Positions 1 to 11,394 of a DNA stretch of 64,000 nucleotides are shown here, piece after piece. Position 1 is the stretch's first letter. The number at the start of each line of letters is the position of its first letter. This DNA is from Atherinomorus stipes. Taxonomy: Eukaryota > Chordata > Actinopteri > Atheriniformes > Atherinidae. The DNA is taken from assembly GCA_023101725.1 (NCBI GenBank), contig JALJCO010010139.1:62001-126000 (forward strand), read 5' to 3'. The notes below the pieces were generated by a model. The model did no database searches, was not told the origin of the DNA, and saw only the letters and a list, made by a program, of their open reading frames with translations. Position numbers and translations under genes: made by a program.

Positions 1-528
1 TGACAGTGACATCACATCACCCTCCATTTCTCATGCCAGATCGAAATGCCGGTGTGTTACGCACCAGAATGTCCCCACAACAGCAGAGATGATGAAGCCT
101 GAAATAATCAAAGTTCTTTGTGGCATTTTATTTTTTCTTTGCACGAAAAATTTTCATTTAAAGCCACCACCAACATATCTGGAATCCAGGGCAGAAAACA
201 ACTGGGACCGGAAGATAATTATTGACTTCCATTCAATCGAATGGGCGTGACTTGGGCTTCCTGTAGCCACGGTTACATGATGTTCTCAAAGTCAGATTTA
301 ATTATTCCAAACTAAATCATTCTCCTTTGTTTTTACATGGAAATAATTCTGAATTAGGGATTACATGGAAAACGCGTTTATTTAATTCCACTTTAGATCT
401 GGGGTAGGGATGGGTTGTGATTGGACAGGGGGCGGAGGTGACCTATTTACGTCTGTTTATGCCTACCCAGAAGTAAAAAAGGTCTGGTTCTTTCTCCTTT
501 TCGTTTCAGCTACGACATGAAAACCACA

Positions 529-549
529 TAATAATAATAATAATAATAA
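529..549. repeat. (TAA)n microsatellite
   Basis: About seven tandem ATA/TAA units read directly from the sequence. Confidence 0.9.
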
Positions 550-801
550 AGATTTTCACCTTGATTTTTCACCTAGTTTTGTAGCAGCAGCTCAAAACTA
601 ACATACTACTTCATTACCCCTAGTTGGCTTCAGTCCAATGCTTGTTTCACGTGCAGTTCAACATCCACCGTTGAAACAGGACAAGGGAGCGAGCATGCAT
701 AAAACAGGAATTAACTTAGAGCGAAATTAAAGGTTTCCATGAAAGAGGAATCATTTTATTCTGAATTAAAATAGGAATAAACTAACCACTCACTTCGGAA
801 T

Positions 802-1016
802 TACACTACTCACAAAAAGTTAGGGATATTCGACTTTCGTTTATAACTTCAAGAAAATATAAAATGTTCATATTTAACCATTGAACAATGTACATGTGCA
901 TCTAAAAGTTTAGAGAAAGTCTAATTCAGTTCACTTGGACAGGTTGCAGTGGATTTTAGGTTCATTCTGACATCATACAAAAACCCAAATATCCCTAACT
1001 TTTTGTGAGTAGTGTA
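802..1016. mobile_element. Tc1/mariner-type MITE with 27-bp perfect terminal inverted repeats
   Basis: The left end CACTACTCACAAAAAGTTAG (continuing GGATATT) is repeated exactly in reverse complement at the right end (988-1014). TA dinucleotides flank both ends (802-803 and 1015-1016), the tc1/mariner target signature. The ~160-bp interior has no coding capacity, so this is a non-autonomous copy. Confidence 0.85.
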
Positions 1017-1270
1017 AATGATCCTTTTTATTCCTAATTAGGGCTTTACATGGTCATTTCTAATCATTTGATGCAGAATTACCATTTATTCAGAATTAAA
1101 ACTCTCATGTAATCGCAGTCAGTGATGCCTCTGTGAGCAGAGATAGCCTGACAGACACCTGGTGCTGTTTAACACCCATTTTAACTAGAGGAGAAATGTT
1201 GGGTTTAGTTCATAGGACCCTTTTCACCCTTGTTTTGAGGTTTCTAGCCATCATCAACAACACCCCATAC

Positions 1271-1783
1271 CTGTAGTTTCTGCAGGTTGCTCCTGATCGT
1301 CACGGTGCTGACTTGCAGCATTCGAAGGTAATTCCTCTCAGACTGGACCAGCTCGTCTATAGCCAGCTGCTGTCTCTGAGCAGCCCTCTCCTTAGCTGCT
1401 GCTTCCTCCTCCTCACACTTCTTTTTGGCCTCTTGTGCTTCCTCTGCCAACCTTTCCTCTGATATCGAGCTCTCCTCTGAGAAACTGTCATGCGAGGACA
1501 GTCTTACATATATTGGAGAAGAATTTGTATCTTGATGTTCTGAGTAATCAGCTGATTTCAAAAACAAAGACTCCTCCATCGTTTCCTCCTCTGAGGCGAA
1601 TTTCTCATCTCCGGCTTGATCCTCCTTCTCTGCAGTTGCTGCTCTCTTCTCTTGAAGATTGTCAATCGCTGGATTTTTCTTAGCAACCTTTTCTGCTGCT
1701 CCCAATGAACACAGCGAAGATGACGTTGATTTAGGGAGAGGCAGTGTGAAGGAGGAAGGCTGGGGCCTCCTGGGAACCTCCAT
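1271..1783 (-). CDS. arhgef37: First coding exon of a Dbl-family RhoGEF (ARHGEF37-like), partial gene
   Basis: The exon encodes 171 residues starting MEVPRRPQPSS and ending in NLQKLQ at the donor gtatgg. On the minus strand it is preceded by the acceptor tttctttgacag (exon begins at 1794), so the ATG at 1783 follows a short 5' UTR piece and the gene has at least one upstream non-coding exon. Residues about 25-130 are acidic, Ser-rich and probably disordered. Residues about 120-150 are a Glu/Lys/Ala-rich coiled-coil-like stretch. The last ~25 residues (DELVQSERNYLRMLQ, then IRSNLQKLQ) are the first helix of a DH domain, which catalyses GDP release from Rho GTPases. The spacing and the MLQ...IRS.LQ.L pattern fit ARHGEF37 better than ARHGEF38 or DNMBP as I remember them. 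The N-terminal extension is much longer than in human ARHGEF37. The remaining DH, BAR-like and SH3 exons would lie left of position 1. RhoGEF identity is firm; the exact orthologue is moderate. Confidence 0.68.
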
Positions 1784-2122
1784 GATGGAGATCACTGTCA
1801 AAGAAAAACACCATTTAAATACCTGCACAACTCTTACCGGTCTACAGCTAAAAGAATGCTACCAGACCGTAAAGGGCTGTTGCACCAGCTGACTGGCAGA
1901 AACATGGCTTCAACGACAGAGCTGGAAACAGTGGCAAAGACTTTTTCAGGAAAGTCATTCAAATGACATGTGGTGAAAGCTTTTTGTTCCCAGCTGTGTG
2001 TAAATTTCAGAGCTTGTACAAAGAAAATGGGAAGGTTGTCTCAAAGAAACATACAGTTACAAATGAAAAAGAAATGGTCCATGAAAAGAAACTGCAACCC
2101 GACTAATGAATAATATTGTTTA

Positions 2123-3038
2123 TGGGGGTGCACGATAACTATCAGGAAGATATCAGGAAATAATTATGTCATTCCAATAAATCCGATATCATGCCCCAAT
2201 AACATACAGTCGTTCTCAAAATTATTCATCCCCCCCCATTAGAGACGGAAAGAAAATCAGCTGCAAGTGAAATAAGTTGAAACTGACAAAAGTAATAATA
2301 AATAAAAATTCTATGAAAATCATACGATTGACTCTGAATTGTGGTTCTAAAAAAAATATTAAAAAACGAAAAAAATAAAAGTACACAAGCATGATGAGAC
2401 TCTTAAGATAAAATTTTGTTGAGCAACCCTTTTTTTAAATCATTATTTTCAAGTACAACTCAAAAGCATCATTTTATTTCACTACTGTAAATAATATTTG
2501 TGAAATAACATTGTAAATTTGTTTATTATTATTTTCTTTAGTTCTTTGTTGTCTAAATTATTATTGTGAATTTAGCCTTTTCTTTAATGGAAGAGTATGA
2601 ATAATTGTGAAGACGATGACTGTATACTGTGTATTTGAAAACAGTGGATTATTTTCTGTTCCCTTTAACTTCTCGATTGTACTTTTTCAGTCTGTAATCC
2701 CAACGAATGTATTTTTGCCCCAGTTCAAGGAGCCTTTATTTTTGTATCAGTGAGCAATGCACCTCGTTTAAGTTGATGTGCATTTGAGATATCATTTTAG
2801 TTTGCTTTTTTTATATCATTTAGAAAATGTTCAAGAGGCTTGCTGATATTTTTTTACTGGAAAAAATAAACATTTCTTCATTTAAAGAGTGAAGTCTTTT
2901 TGGTTTTGTTAATAGTATTGATGTCATGATTAGGTATGCATGTGTGTTATCAGTTATCTGTATCGGTATTGGCCTTTAGGAGCTGAAATTTATAGGTTAG
3001 TTGTATCGGTTTTTGGAAAAGGTTAATGTGCATCCCTA
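2123..3038. mobile_element. hAT-type non-autonomous element hosting a Tc1-like MITE
   Basis: The left end reads TGGGGGTGCACGATAAC and the right end GTGCATCCCTA. The flanks are attgttta and atagttta, an 8-bp target duplication with one mismatch, as expected for hAT. The interior is interrupted by the Tc1-like MITE at 2205-2624. A related partial copy in opposite orientation lies near 37158-37520. Confidence 0.7.
2205..2624. mobile_element. Tc1-like MITE, copy 1 (CTCAAAATTATTCAT family)
   Basis: It begins TACAGTCGTTCTCAAAATTA and ends in the inverted form (TATGAATAATTGTGAAGACG...ACTGTA), with TA at both ends. The interior is AT-rich. Where conserved in sister copies, the complementary strand still resembles the last part of a Tc1 transposase. 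It is nested in the hAT-type element at 2123-3038. Confidence 0.8.
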
Positions 3039-3040
3039 AT

Positions 3041-4137
3041 AGTTTATCATTAGTAACAGTAAATGCTTCATAGTATTCAGCAGTCCTAAAAAAGAGAAAT
3101 GCGAACAGTGCATGCAATAACAGATCTGTTTAGGTTCAGGAGTCAATCTTTTTCATCAATTACAACCATTCTATTTGATTTGTTTTAGGTATTTTTCCTG
3201 ATCCTCCAGCAGCAGTAGTTCCTTGTTTTTTCCAGGGTTTGTATGTGTTCAGTGAATTTACAAAAACATTTCCATTTCACTTACTCAATGTTTTTTCTCC
3301 ATTTCCTGATCACAAATATTTTCTATAGCTTCAAATTCATCTTTATTCCGTTTCAAGAAACATTTGCTTTTTATAATGTTGTGCCCTTCAGCTCCACTTT
3401 GTAAAAGTAACACAAGCTGCATGATCTGGTCATCGTCTCTGTGTTTTCACAGCTGCACTGTCTCACCAGCGCATGTCAAAAGCAGCAGATTAAACTAAAG
3501 TATGATGCAGCTGTATATCTTTTACATGTAAGCTTTGGACATAACTGTAGACTGTAAAAGTAAAACAGTTTGAACTATATGCTGTGCAGGACGCCATTAT
3601 TACAAACAACATCTGTCTTCCACCTACAGCAGATATTCAGTCAGTGATAAAAGCAGTTATTTCACTGCTTTTATTCAGACCACTATAGTGAAGTAAGTTT
3701 AGGAAATAAGACATTGTTTACTACTTGCTTGGCACGCATGCGGATGGGTGGAGGTCATGGATAGTTTGAACTGAAGCACCACATGTTGGCCCACCAGGAG
3801 TCGAGCATGCTGCTTGCAGAGTAACAAATGTTGCTGCTGCTGTAACAATTAGCCATTACATGGTTCAGCCCAACGACTTTCTCTGGCTTTAAGGGTTATA
3901 CCCTGCTGACCGTTTTAGCTTTGACTCAGTGACTAAATTATAATGTCTGTGTGAGGAGTTACTCATGACAACATTTAACATCGGGGTGAAGCCAGAGTTT
4001 ACTCCATGAATCATAATCCTGATACCACAATAACACCTTCATGGTGCATTACTAGTTATTGAAATTTTTCCTACACTTCACTGTTCCTATTATTCTGTTC
4101 TAGGGTCAGGATTCTCACCCTCAACCGTAAAAAGCTC
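3041..4137. other. Intronic or upstream DNA without recognised features
   Basis: Both strands were read for splice-flanked coding sequence and none was seen. No clear repeat ends were noticed. Confidence 0.4.
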
Positions 4138-4141
4138 CATA

Positions 4142-4231
<90 letters not shown>

Positions 4232-4232
4232 T
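4138..4232. repeat. (AT)n microsatellite
   Basis: About 90 bp of nearly pure alternating AT with a few TATG/CATA interruptions. Reading frames through it encode only Tyr/Ile repeats and are not genes. Confidence 0.95.
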
Positions 4233-4699
4233 GCACAAACTGTTTTTCAGTCTCTTTGACTTGAATATGAGGTCCTTCCATTCAAATGATCTGGTACAAG
4301 TTAAAAAACGAAGTGTGCAAAATTAACATTTTTGGATCTACTTTGCAGATTAAAACTACATACATCTGATAATGCTCCCTAGTTTTCCATATGAGATCAT
4401 TTAAAGCCTGTTTTGATATTCATTAGAAAGCAGAACTTTGAGTATTTTTACACACTTACATACAAATTGTGGTATTTCACACCAGGATTTTACTATCATG
4501 GTACAAAAGAACTACTTTAGGCTGCAGTTTCTTGTACTTGCAGATCAAACAAAGGCGGCCACATGTCAGCCATAATGGTTACATGCAGTTAAATTAAGCT
4601 ACAGCTTGACCTGGCCCCTTTATCCACCATCTCTGTCTCAGTATTCATGCACGGGTTAGGGCTTGGAGTTAACGGGTTTCACAACTTTATGAACTGTAT

Positions 4700-4716
4700 G
4701 GGGGGGGGGGGGGGGG
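4700..4716. repeat. Poly-G run (17 G)
   Basis: An uninterrupted run of 17 G on the plus strand, one of three long G runs in the window. Confidence 0.95.
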
Positions 4717-4719
4717 ATC

Positions 4720-6890
4720 AAGGTACTTTGATGTTTCAAATTTCTCTGTGGGCAATTATTGTTAATATAAGCATAGCTGGAAATTATGATGGGCAGGAAA
4801 ACAAACAGAAGAAAAACTGTCAACTGTCCTCCAATATACACATGACTTATTTTACAATATTGTATAAAATGCATCTGAAGTAGTTTAGTTTAGTTTATTG
4901 TCATTACATGTATTTCTACCCATGCAAATATTGGGTACTTCAAAACAGCCTGTGCTAGAAAGTTTCTAAAGTCTGGGCTATTGACCCTCAGATTCCTACA
5001 GGTGGTTTATTCCCATCCATTCTTTGTAAAGGCCAAACAAAAAATGGCTCAAGCTGTTTGTTTTAACTTACCTTTTTTAAAAAAGGGAAAAAAAATAACG
5101 TTTACAGTTACAACCAGACCATTTTTCCCATCATTAAATCATAACTGACTCACTAATTTGACTGTTTTTCTCGATGAGGGCTCGTCTACACACTCAGCTG
5201 AAACCCTGTTAAATCAATTCCTCAACAACTTCTTCAACAGTTTTCTGTGTTAGAGAGGATGAACTTTGAGCCACGGTATTGCTTGGTTGAATTAAATGTG
5301 TGTTTTAATACAAATTTTGTTCACAAATTTGCTAATAAAATTATTCACAATGTCCTGGACTTTTACAGAATAACTAAGAAAGCATAAGAAATCTGTTGAC
5401 TGAGGAAAACTAAACCTAATTCATTGACTTTACCTGAGTTAAGAAGTGTTGCTTCTCCTGTAATCTGTGTATAAATAGTTATACTGTGGTCATTTAGTAA
5501 GCAGCCAGGTTAGCTGAAATGGCAGAGAAAACTAAAAGTTTGATCTGATCAGGCCAAGTAGCGGATGGCGCCCCACCTACATAGTTAGCTTAATAGCCTT
5601 CATGAGAAGAAACTTTAAGGAGTTTACTGTAATAGTGTCAGTCAGAGAGAGACAGTTTGTTGTTGGAAGGTTCATTCGAAAATATGGGCACCCGTCGCAT
5701 TTAGGATTATAAAAAAATAAAGATAACGGTCTCAGTCTAAAGTCAAACGGTCTGATAGTATTGAGCCTAAAAATCACATTCATATTTGGAAAGAGAGCTA
5801 AAAGACTCATGGGAAAACCTAAAACTTCAAATAAAACAGGTGACAGAAGCAAACTGGATGGTGATAAACTGCTGAAACATGGGTGTTCTCCTAAAAACTG
5901 GCTAAAAATGCTTTAAGTGACCGTAACTTAACATGTAGTTTCAATGGGCTTCATTTCCAATCCCTTTTTTTTCCCCATCCGACAAAAGAAACGGAAAAAT
6001 ATGTGAATGAGATTCAAAAAGTAGACATGTGAACCTTGTTTTGAGCAGTCAGGCCCATCTGAGTCGAGTTATGCACATATATGCAGCAGTGATTCAACCC
6101 CCAACAACATTATCAGCATTTGTCAATCTGATTTTGCTCAGACAATTATGTTAAACATGCAATTTAAAAGTCTGGTTTTGATCCAACTAACAGGATAATT
6201 AGTGATGGCCGTGACATGTTCCTGGTTACTTAACTGTCAAAAGTAGTACATTATTGATAAAGTTGCCTTAAATTTGATTCCATCTTGACAGTAATGAAAG
6301 GACACACACCATCTGCCTGAATAAAGCAGGTTATTGTTGATGCTGACATTTATTCAATCTAATCCTAACCCTTCCCTCCAAAAAAGGTTTAGGGGTCTCT
6401 CAGCATATGGTAGCCTAGAGATCAGGATTACTGAGATTACAACTTGAGCTAGACGGCAACTTTTTAGAAATGATGAAAATCACAGTAGATACATTATTTT
6501 AAAGAACTATCAAACTGCTTTGTCAAATATTTCTTTCTTTAAGTTTGGTCTTAACTATAGTTGTTATTGATGGGCGGTAGCATTCGGACAGAATTGAACA
6601 CTTTGAAAAAAAGAAAAAAAAGCTGATTGTAAAGGTCATCATTCAAGCACTGCTACCAGTGTAACTTTAATAAAAAAGTATCAGCAATGACAAATAAACA
6701 TAAACAGAGATGTCTAAGACAAGCTAAGAATATCCCATTCCAGGCTCAGAGCTCAAGGGTAATAACATTGGTCACAAGCTGCCCCAAAACACATGCAAAC
6801 TCACCAATTATCCTGACAAAGTGAGTGACAGAACCATTACCAGCATTTACAGGCGATGAGGGTGTTGTTACCTTGTGCAGAAGCCCTGAT
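4720..6890. other. Gene-free stretch
   Basis: No splice-flanked exon or recognised transposon end was found. Open frames here are short and unlike known proteins. Confidence 0.35.
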
Positions 6891-7264
6891 TCAGCAGCGG
6901 TGAACCGTAATCTTTATCCTATTGGGCTGAGGCAGAATCTGCTGCAGAGGAGACACTGCTGCATGGAAAACACAAACACACTGCTGTAACTTTCTCCAAT
7001 GACTCACACGCATGAGGCTGCTGCTGGGACTCATGTGGCAGGACTGTGTGAGGGGATATTTATGAGTGTGTGTGAGTGAGAGAGAAAGACACTGAATGTG
7101 AGTGTGTGAGGAAATGGGGGATGGGAGTGGACGGGAGGGAGGAAAGAGGGGAGGGTGGGGGAGAGGGTGGCCACACACACATTCACAAACACACATACAC
7201 ACTCGTGCTGCTGAATAAGCTGACTGACTGCAGCAGCTGTTTGGAAGAGGAAGTGGTACTTACC

Positions 7265-7450
7265 CCAGACAGAGGCTGATTGGCTGACAAGTCCTCACAG
7301 TGGTCTGAGGGACCAATCACATGAGACCTGGAGGGGCTTCATGGGACACAACGGGGACCAATGAAGACAGAAGCTGAAGTGATTGAAGTTTTCCTCTCAC
7401 AAAAAACAAAAGCCCAGTGGGACGGCCCATCTTCCTCCAGTGAGAGATTT
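7265..7450 (-). promoter_or_regulatory. Candidate non-coding first exon and promoter of the ARHGEF37-like gene
   Basis: On the minus strand, GTCTGGG followed by gtaagtacc is a near-perfect splice donor. CCAAT/ATTGG motifs lie nearby on both strands at about 7278, 7312 and 7357. The coding exon at 1271-1783 opens with an acceptor and UTR sequence, so a non-coding exon must lie upstream on this strand, and this is the best donor I noticed. The transcription start is unknown and the link to the gene is inferred. Confidence 0.3.
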
Positions 7451-8004
7451 AACGTCCCTCCTTTCAAGTTTTTGTCAGCCTGAAATGAAAGATTTAGGAA
7501 ACTTTTGTCTCAGTTTTATTTCAGTTAAAAAGCCTCAACAACATTCAAATTAGTTTGAATTAGTCTCTAATTTACTGAAATCACATACACATAAACAAGA
7601 GGCCTGAGCTTCTCTGATAAAGAACAAATGAACCCCAAATTCTCCCAAGAAAGTCTCCATCCACTCCACACTCACAGACAGGATTTAATTTGTTTTGAGG
7701 CGTGTATACATGGAAGACAATCGGGTTTTGTAATGCATAGATTACAATGAATAAATGAATAAATAAAAAAACATCACCTGATTATTGACGGCAAAGACAA
7801 AACCAGGAAACATGACAATCATTTCCACTGTTACTGTATATGTCACAGCTTTATTTACAGAAGCTACAGGCTAGTCTTGGACAAATAAGAACAAGATGTG
7901 TGCTGGTTCCATTTTAAATGAAGCAAATAGTGGTTAATCTAAACTAGCACAGAGCCATTTTCATTTAGGATTTGTTTTTCAATTCACATACCAAAGGTTT
8001 TCTT

Positions 8005-8400
8005 TCAGCTGCAGAAGATTTCCAATATCAGGACCACCATTTTCCAACATGACACTGGAAACCTCCTTCGTGTTTTTATCATATCAAGGCTGCACGACTG
8101 TAATTTGGAAAGGTGCCCATATAATCCACTGAAAATCTTTCAGTGTGCAGACCACATTTCTTCTGTTTGGACTTTTCTGCACTGACTCCTTGTAAAATTT
8201 GGAATCACTCACAAGACCCAAATATTTCTAAGCCATTTATAATCTAGAAATTCAAGGATTCCTCATCAACCAATAACTCTCACTGGCAAACTGCCAGCTG
8301 CTTATTATTACCAGGTTCAAAAGGAGAGGCAGAGCTTTTAGTTGTTTTAACAGTCCGCTCCCCGTCTGGGTATGAAATGTTCATGAACTCTGGACTAAAA
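8005..8400 (+). pseudogene. L2/CR1-type LINE fragment (reverse transcriptase C-terminal region)
   Basis: Conceptual translation with frame interruptions gives a decayed version of the segment after the LINE RT core: ISNIRTTIFQHDTGNLLRVF, ISRLHDCNLE, FQCADHISS, HQPITLTGKLP. This corresponds to the SRLDYCN...NAAARV...YKPSRPLRS block of fish L2-like elements. Stop codons and indels make it non-functional. Confidence 0.6.
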
Positions 8401-8544
8401 ATCAAATGTGTGCTTTCTGTTTTTTTTTTTTATTTGAGCATGCTCACTAATATTTGTGTTTTGTTTTGTTTGTCAGATGCTCAAGGAAAAAAGGAGGGGG
8501 TTAATGTCTTTTGTTTATACTTTAGACATTTTTTTTTTTTTTAA

Positions 8545-9400
8545 GCATTCATTCATTTTCTGTGCCGCTTGTCCAATTCAGGGCCGCGGGGTTGCTAGAG
8601 ACTATCCCAGCTATAATCAGGGCAGAGGCAGGGTACACCCTGGACAGGTCACCAGTCTGTCACAGGGCCAACACAGAGAGACAGACAACCATCCAAAAGG
8701 CTGTTAGTTGAAGGTTAATTCATAGTCGTCCGTAAAGTGCTCTACGTAGGTGACGGAGAGCCTCTCCGTCGTTTCCGGCTGCATAATATATTTATTAAGT
8801 GTCCGTCACTCCGTCAAGGGACAATGGAGATGGCAAGGGCTGTGATTGGTCTATCGCAAAGCAAACACTGAAAGCGCCATTTTTAAAACACCAGCTAGCC
8901 TATGAAGATGCAGAGATGAGTCCAACCGAAGAAAATTTGGCCAAAGAAATGGAAATACCAAAATCTCTCCATCGTCTCCATTTTTGTATCAAAAGTGTAT
9001 CTGTTTCAGTGTTACTCAGCTGCAGCAACAACAACAGTCTCTCTCTCTCGGACGCCATTGCTCACTGTAACCGGAAGCAAAATAACCACAGAGGTTACCA
9101 ACCACTGACATCATGGGATAGGCCAGTTTTAAGTAGCAACCCCTACCGATCGGGCGGGAAATTGCACTGTTTATCCGGCACCATGATGGAGAACTATGAA
9201 GGCTTGAGGGGCTTCCATAGTTACGCAATTGGATAACGCATTATGCAGTCGGGAGAAATGTACTGTAGCCTTCACACTCGCATTTACTCCTAGGGGCAAT
9301 TTAGAGTAATCAATTAACCTAAGATGCATGTCTTTGGAAGGTAGGAGAAAGCCGGAGTACCCAGAGAAAACCCAGCTATACATGGGGACAACATGCCAAT
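8545..9400 (+). repeat. Fish interspersed repeat split by an inserted element
   Basis: The left part (8545-8695: CATTCATTTTCTGTGCCGCT, then GGTACACCCTGGACAGGTCA) and right part (about 9275-9400: GGCAATTTAGAGTAATCAAT, then GCATGTCTTTGGA) are the two halves of a repeat common in fish genomes. About 580 bp of unrelated DNA (roughly 8698-9274) separates them and is presumably a later insertion. A 145-residue open frame in the insert resembles no protein I recognise. Confidence 0.6.
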
Positions 9401-9409
9401 TTTTTGTCA

Positions 9410-10925
9410 TTTCATCATTATTTTGTAAATATTTTAAATGTTGCCATCTTTTGTTGTCTGTCAATATCAATAACATATTTCTTAAGGAATCAATTTTTTC
9501 AGAACTGGGAACCACTGATATCTGTTCCTGCATACAGAAATGAATAAACTACAAAAATGAATAATACTAGCGGATATAAAAAGATTACCATCCAATGTTG
9601 TTCTGGGGTTTTCTTCACAAGTTAGATTACTACACCTACAGCCTTGTTTATTACAGCTACATGTAACCAATCCTTCACTTCAACTTCCGATGACACAACA
9701 TGGGCTGGTTTATTTACTGAAAACATGACTAATTCTCATTCTATATTTAGAAACAGTTCTAAGGTTTGCTTTGAACTGAATTCAGAATTCATATGACTCC
9801 GTTTAGATCTGTTTTCCAGATATTTTCAGGTCCTGGTTTATTGTGAAAACTGTTAAGGTTGAGTTACTGACTAAAGTCAGCAGGGTACCTCATCTAGACA
9901 TTGTAAAGTGGTGGGCTATGCCATCCCTACTGCCGGCACTTAAAATGACAAGAAGCTGAAGTCTCCAGAGACCCGAACAGAGGCACAAGTTTATATGGTC
10001 ACATCATGTTCAACTGAGGTCTGAAAGGAATTATAGTGAGATGCTAGCATGCACCCATCCTGATACAATGAAGGTATTCATAGCAGTCAGACTTGATGAG
10101 TATGGAATGAAGGAGGCCTGAAGGCAGGAGCTAATCTGGTTCATCGGTATGTCAAGGAGGAATGTTGCTGGGCTCCTTTATCAGCAGACTTATGTTAATC
10201 TGATGGCAACTCTAGGCGTGTGTCAGAGGGGGAAAAAAAAAAAAACTTGAGAAGTAACAAAACATTTGGCCATGACTTCATAATGATCTCTGAGAGCAGA
10301 CATCCTGCTCGGAGACAAAACTTGCTTTGCAAAGAAGAAACTACTCAGCAGAAACCCTAACGTTGCACTAGTGCTGACAGATTGAGATGATGCTTTTGAC
10401 TAGGGATAAACATTTTAGGCCATTTTTCCAAGTCAACTACTCACGCCAATCAAAATCCATTAGTTGTGACATCATCATGACACCATAAATAATTAAATGA
10501 GAAACACTTTATCTCCAGAGGATAATTGTAAAATATGTGAGAGAAATTACTTGTATAATCTGTGTTCCCTACAAGTGATTTTGATCTTGTTTATTTTTTA
10601 ATAACCTGTAGGTTTCAGTGTTCTTCAGTGTACAGCAGGTGGGTGAGAAAGTGGGTCAGGGAGATGTCAGGTTTGAAGTGAACCTGGTCTGGATGCATGT
10701 ATGGGACAGCTGCTATGCCAGGTGAGCCACTCACCGCGGCCACAGGAGCATTCAGCAACAACACCACCAGTTACTTTCCACGTCATTCCGTCTGGTCTTT
10801 TTTGCTCCTAAAGCAATATTTGACAGTTTTGAGAAGTCCATCAATTGTAGGCTGTTAATGTAAAACAGATACAACACACCATGTTCAAGGTCAGTGAGAA
10901 GCCATGTCATTATCTATTTTCTCTT
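9410..10925. other. Gene-free stretch
   Basis: No recognisable exon, RNA gene or transposon boundary was seen. Confidence 0.35.
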
Positions 10926-10930
10926 TCACT

Positions 10931-11050
10931 AGGGCCACATGGTGGTGTGTGGTTAGTACTGCTGCCTCACAGAAGGATGTTCAATACTTTGAGTAGGGGT
11001 GTCCAAAGTGTAGCCCGCGGGCAATATTTGGCCCACCAACATGTTACGCC
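10931..11050. repeat. Fragments of two dispersed repeats
   Basis: GGGCCACATGGTGGTGTGTG...CTGCCTCACAG resembles a dispersed fish repeat with a tRNA-like head. GGTGTCCAAAGTGTAGCCCG resembles the end of a widespread vertebrate hAT repeat. Both are short and decayed. Confidence 0.4.
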
Positions 11051-11394
11051 TGGCTTACAGTACCAGTTAAATACCAAAACTATTGCAATGATGTTTCCCC
11101 TTGCTCATCAACTTGAGTTCATAATGCAAGACTATTGCATTTATGCAATTAGGAAATTCATTTTCCGCATTCAACTCATCTCAAGTTTAACCTGAGAGCA
11201 GTCATTTCATTCACATCAAAGCAAAACAGAACCATGAGCTTGAAGGAACCACTCAAAGAGCTTAGAGACAGGATTGGATGAGACTACAAAATAACATTTT
11301 GGGAAGTTTGGGATAAATACTGCTGGACTCTTCCTAGAGCTGGACACCAGGTCAAACTAAGCAACTGTAAAACCCTTAGTAACAAAGGCAAGGC

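Larger units (their letters stand above)
1..1270. other. Intron of the ARHGEF37-like gene with a MITE-like repeat
   Basis: I saw no DH-domain exon here. Stretches near 285-375 and 1030-1110 share TTACATGG and TCAGAATTA-type motifs in opposite orientations, which suggests the two ends of one inverted-repeat element interrupted by the short palindromic element at 802-1016. A (TAA)n microsatellite lies at 529-549. Confidence 0.4.

Noticed and set aside
8799..9236. 145-aa open frame
   Set aside because: It lies in a segment inserted within a dispersed fish repeat, with no recognisable domain.
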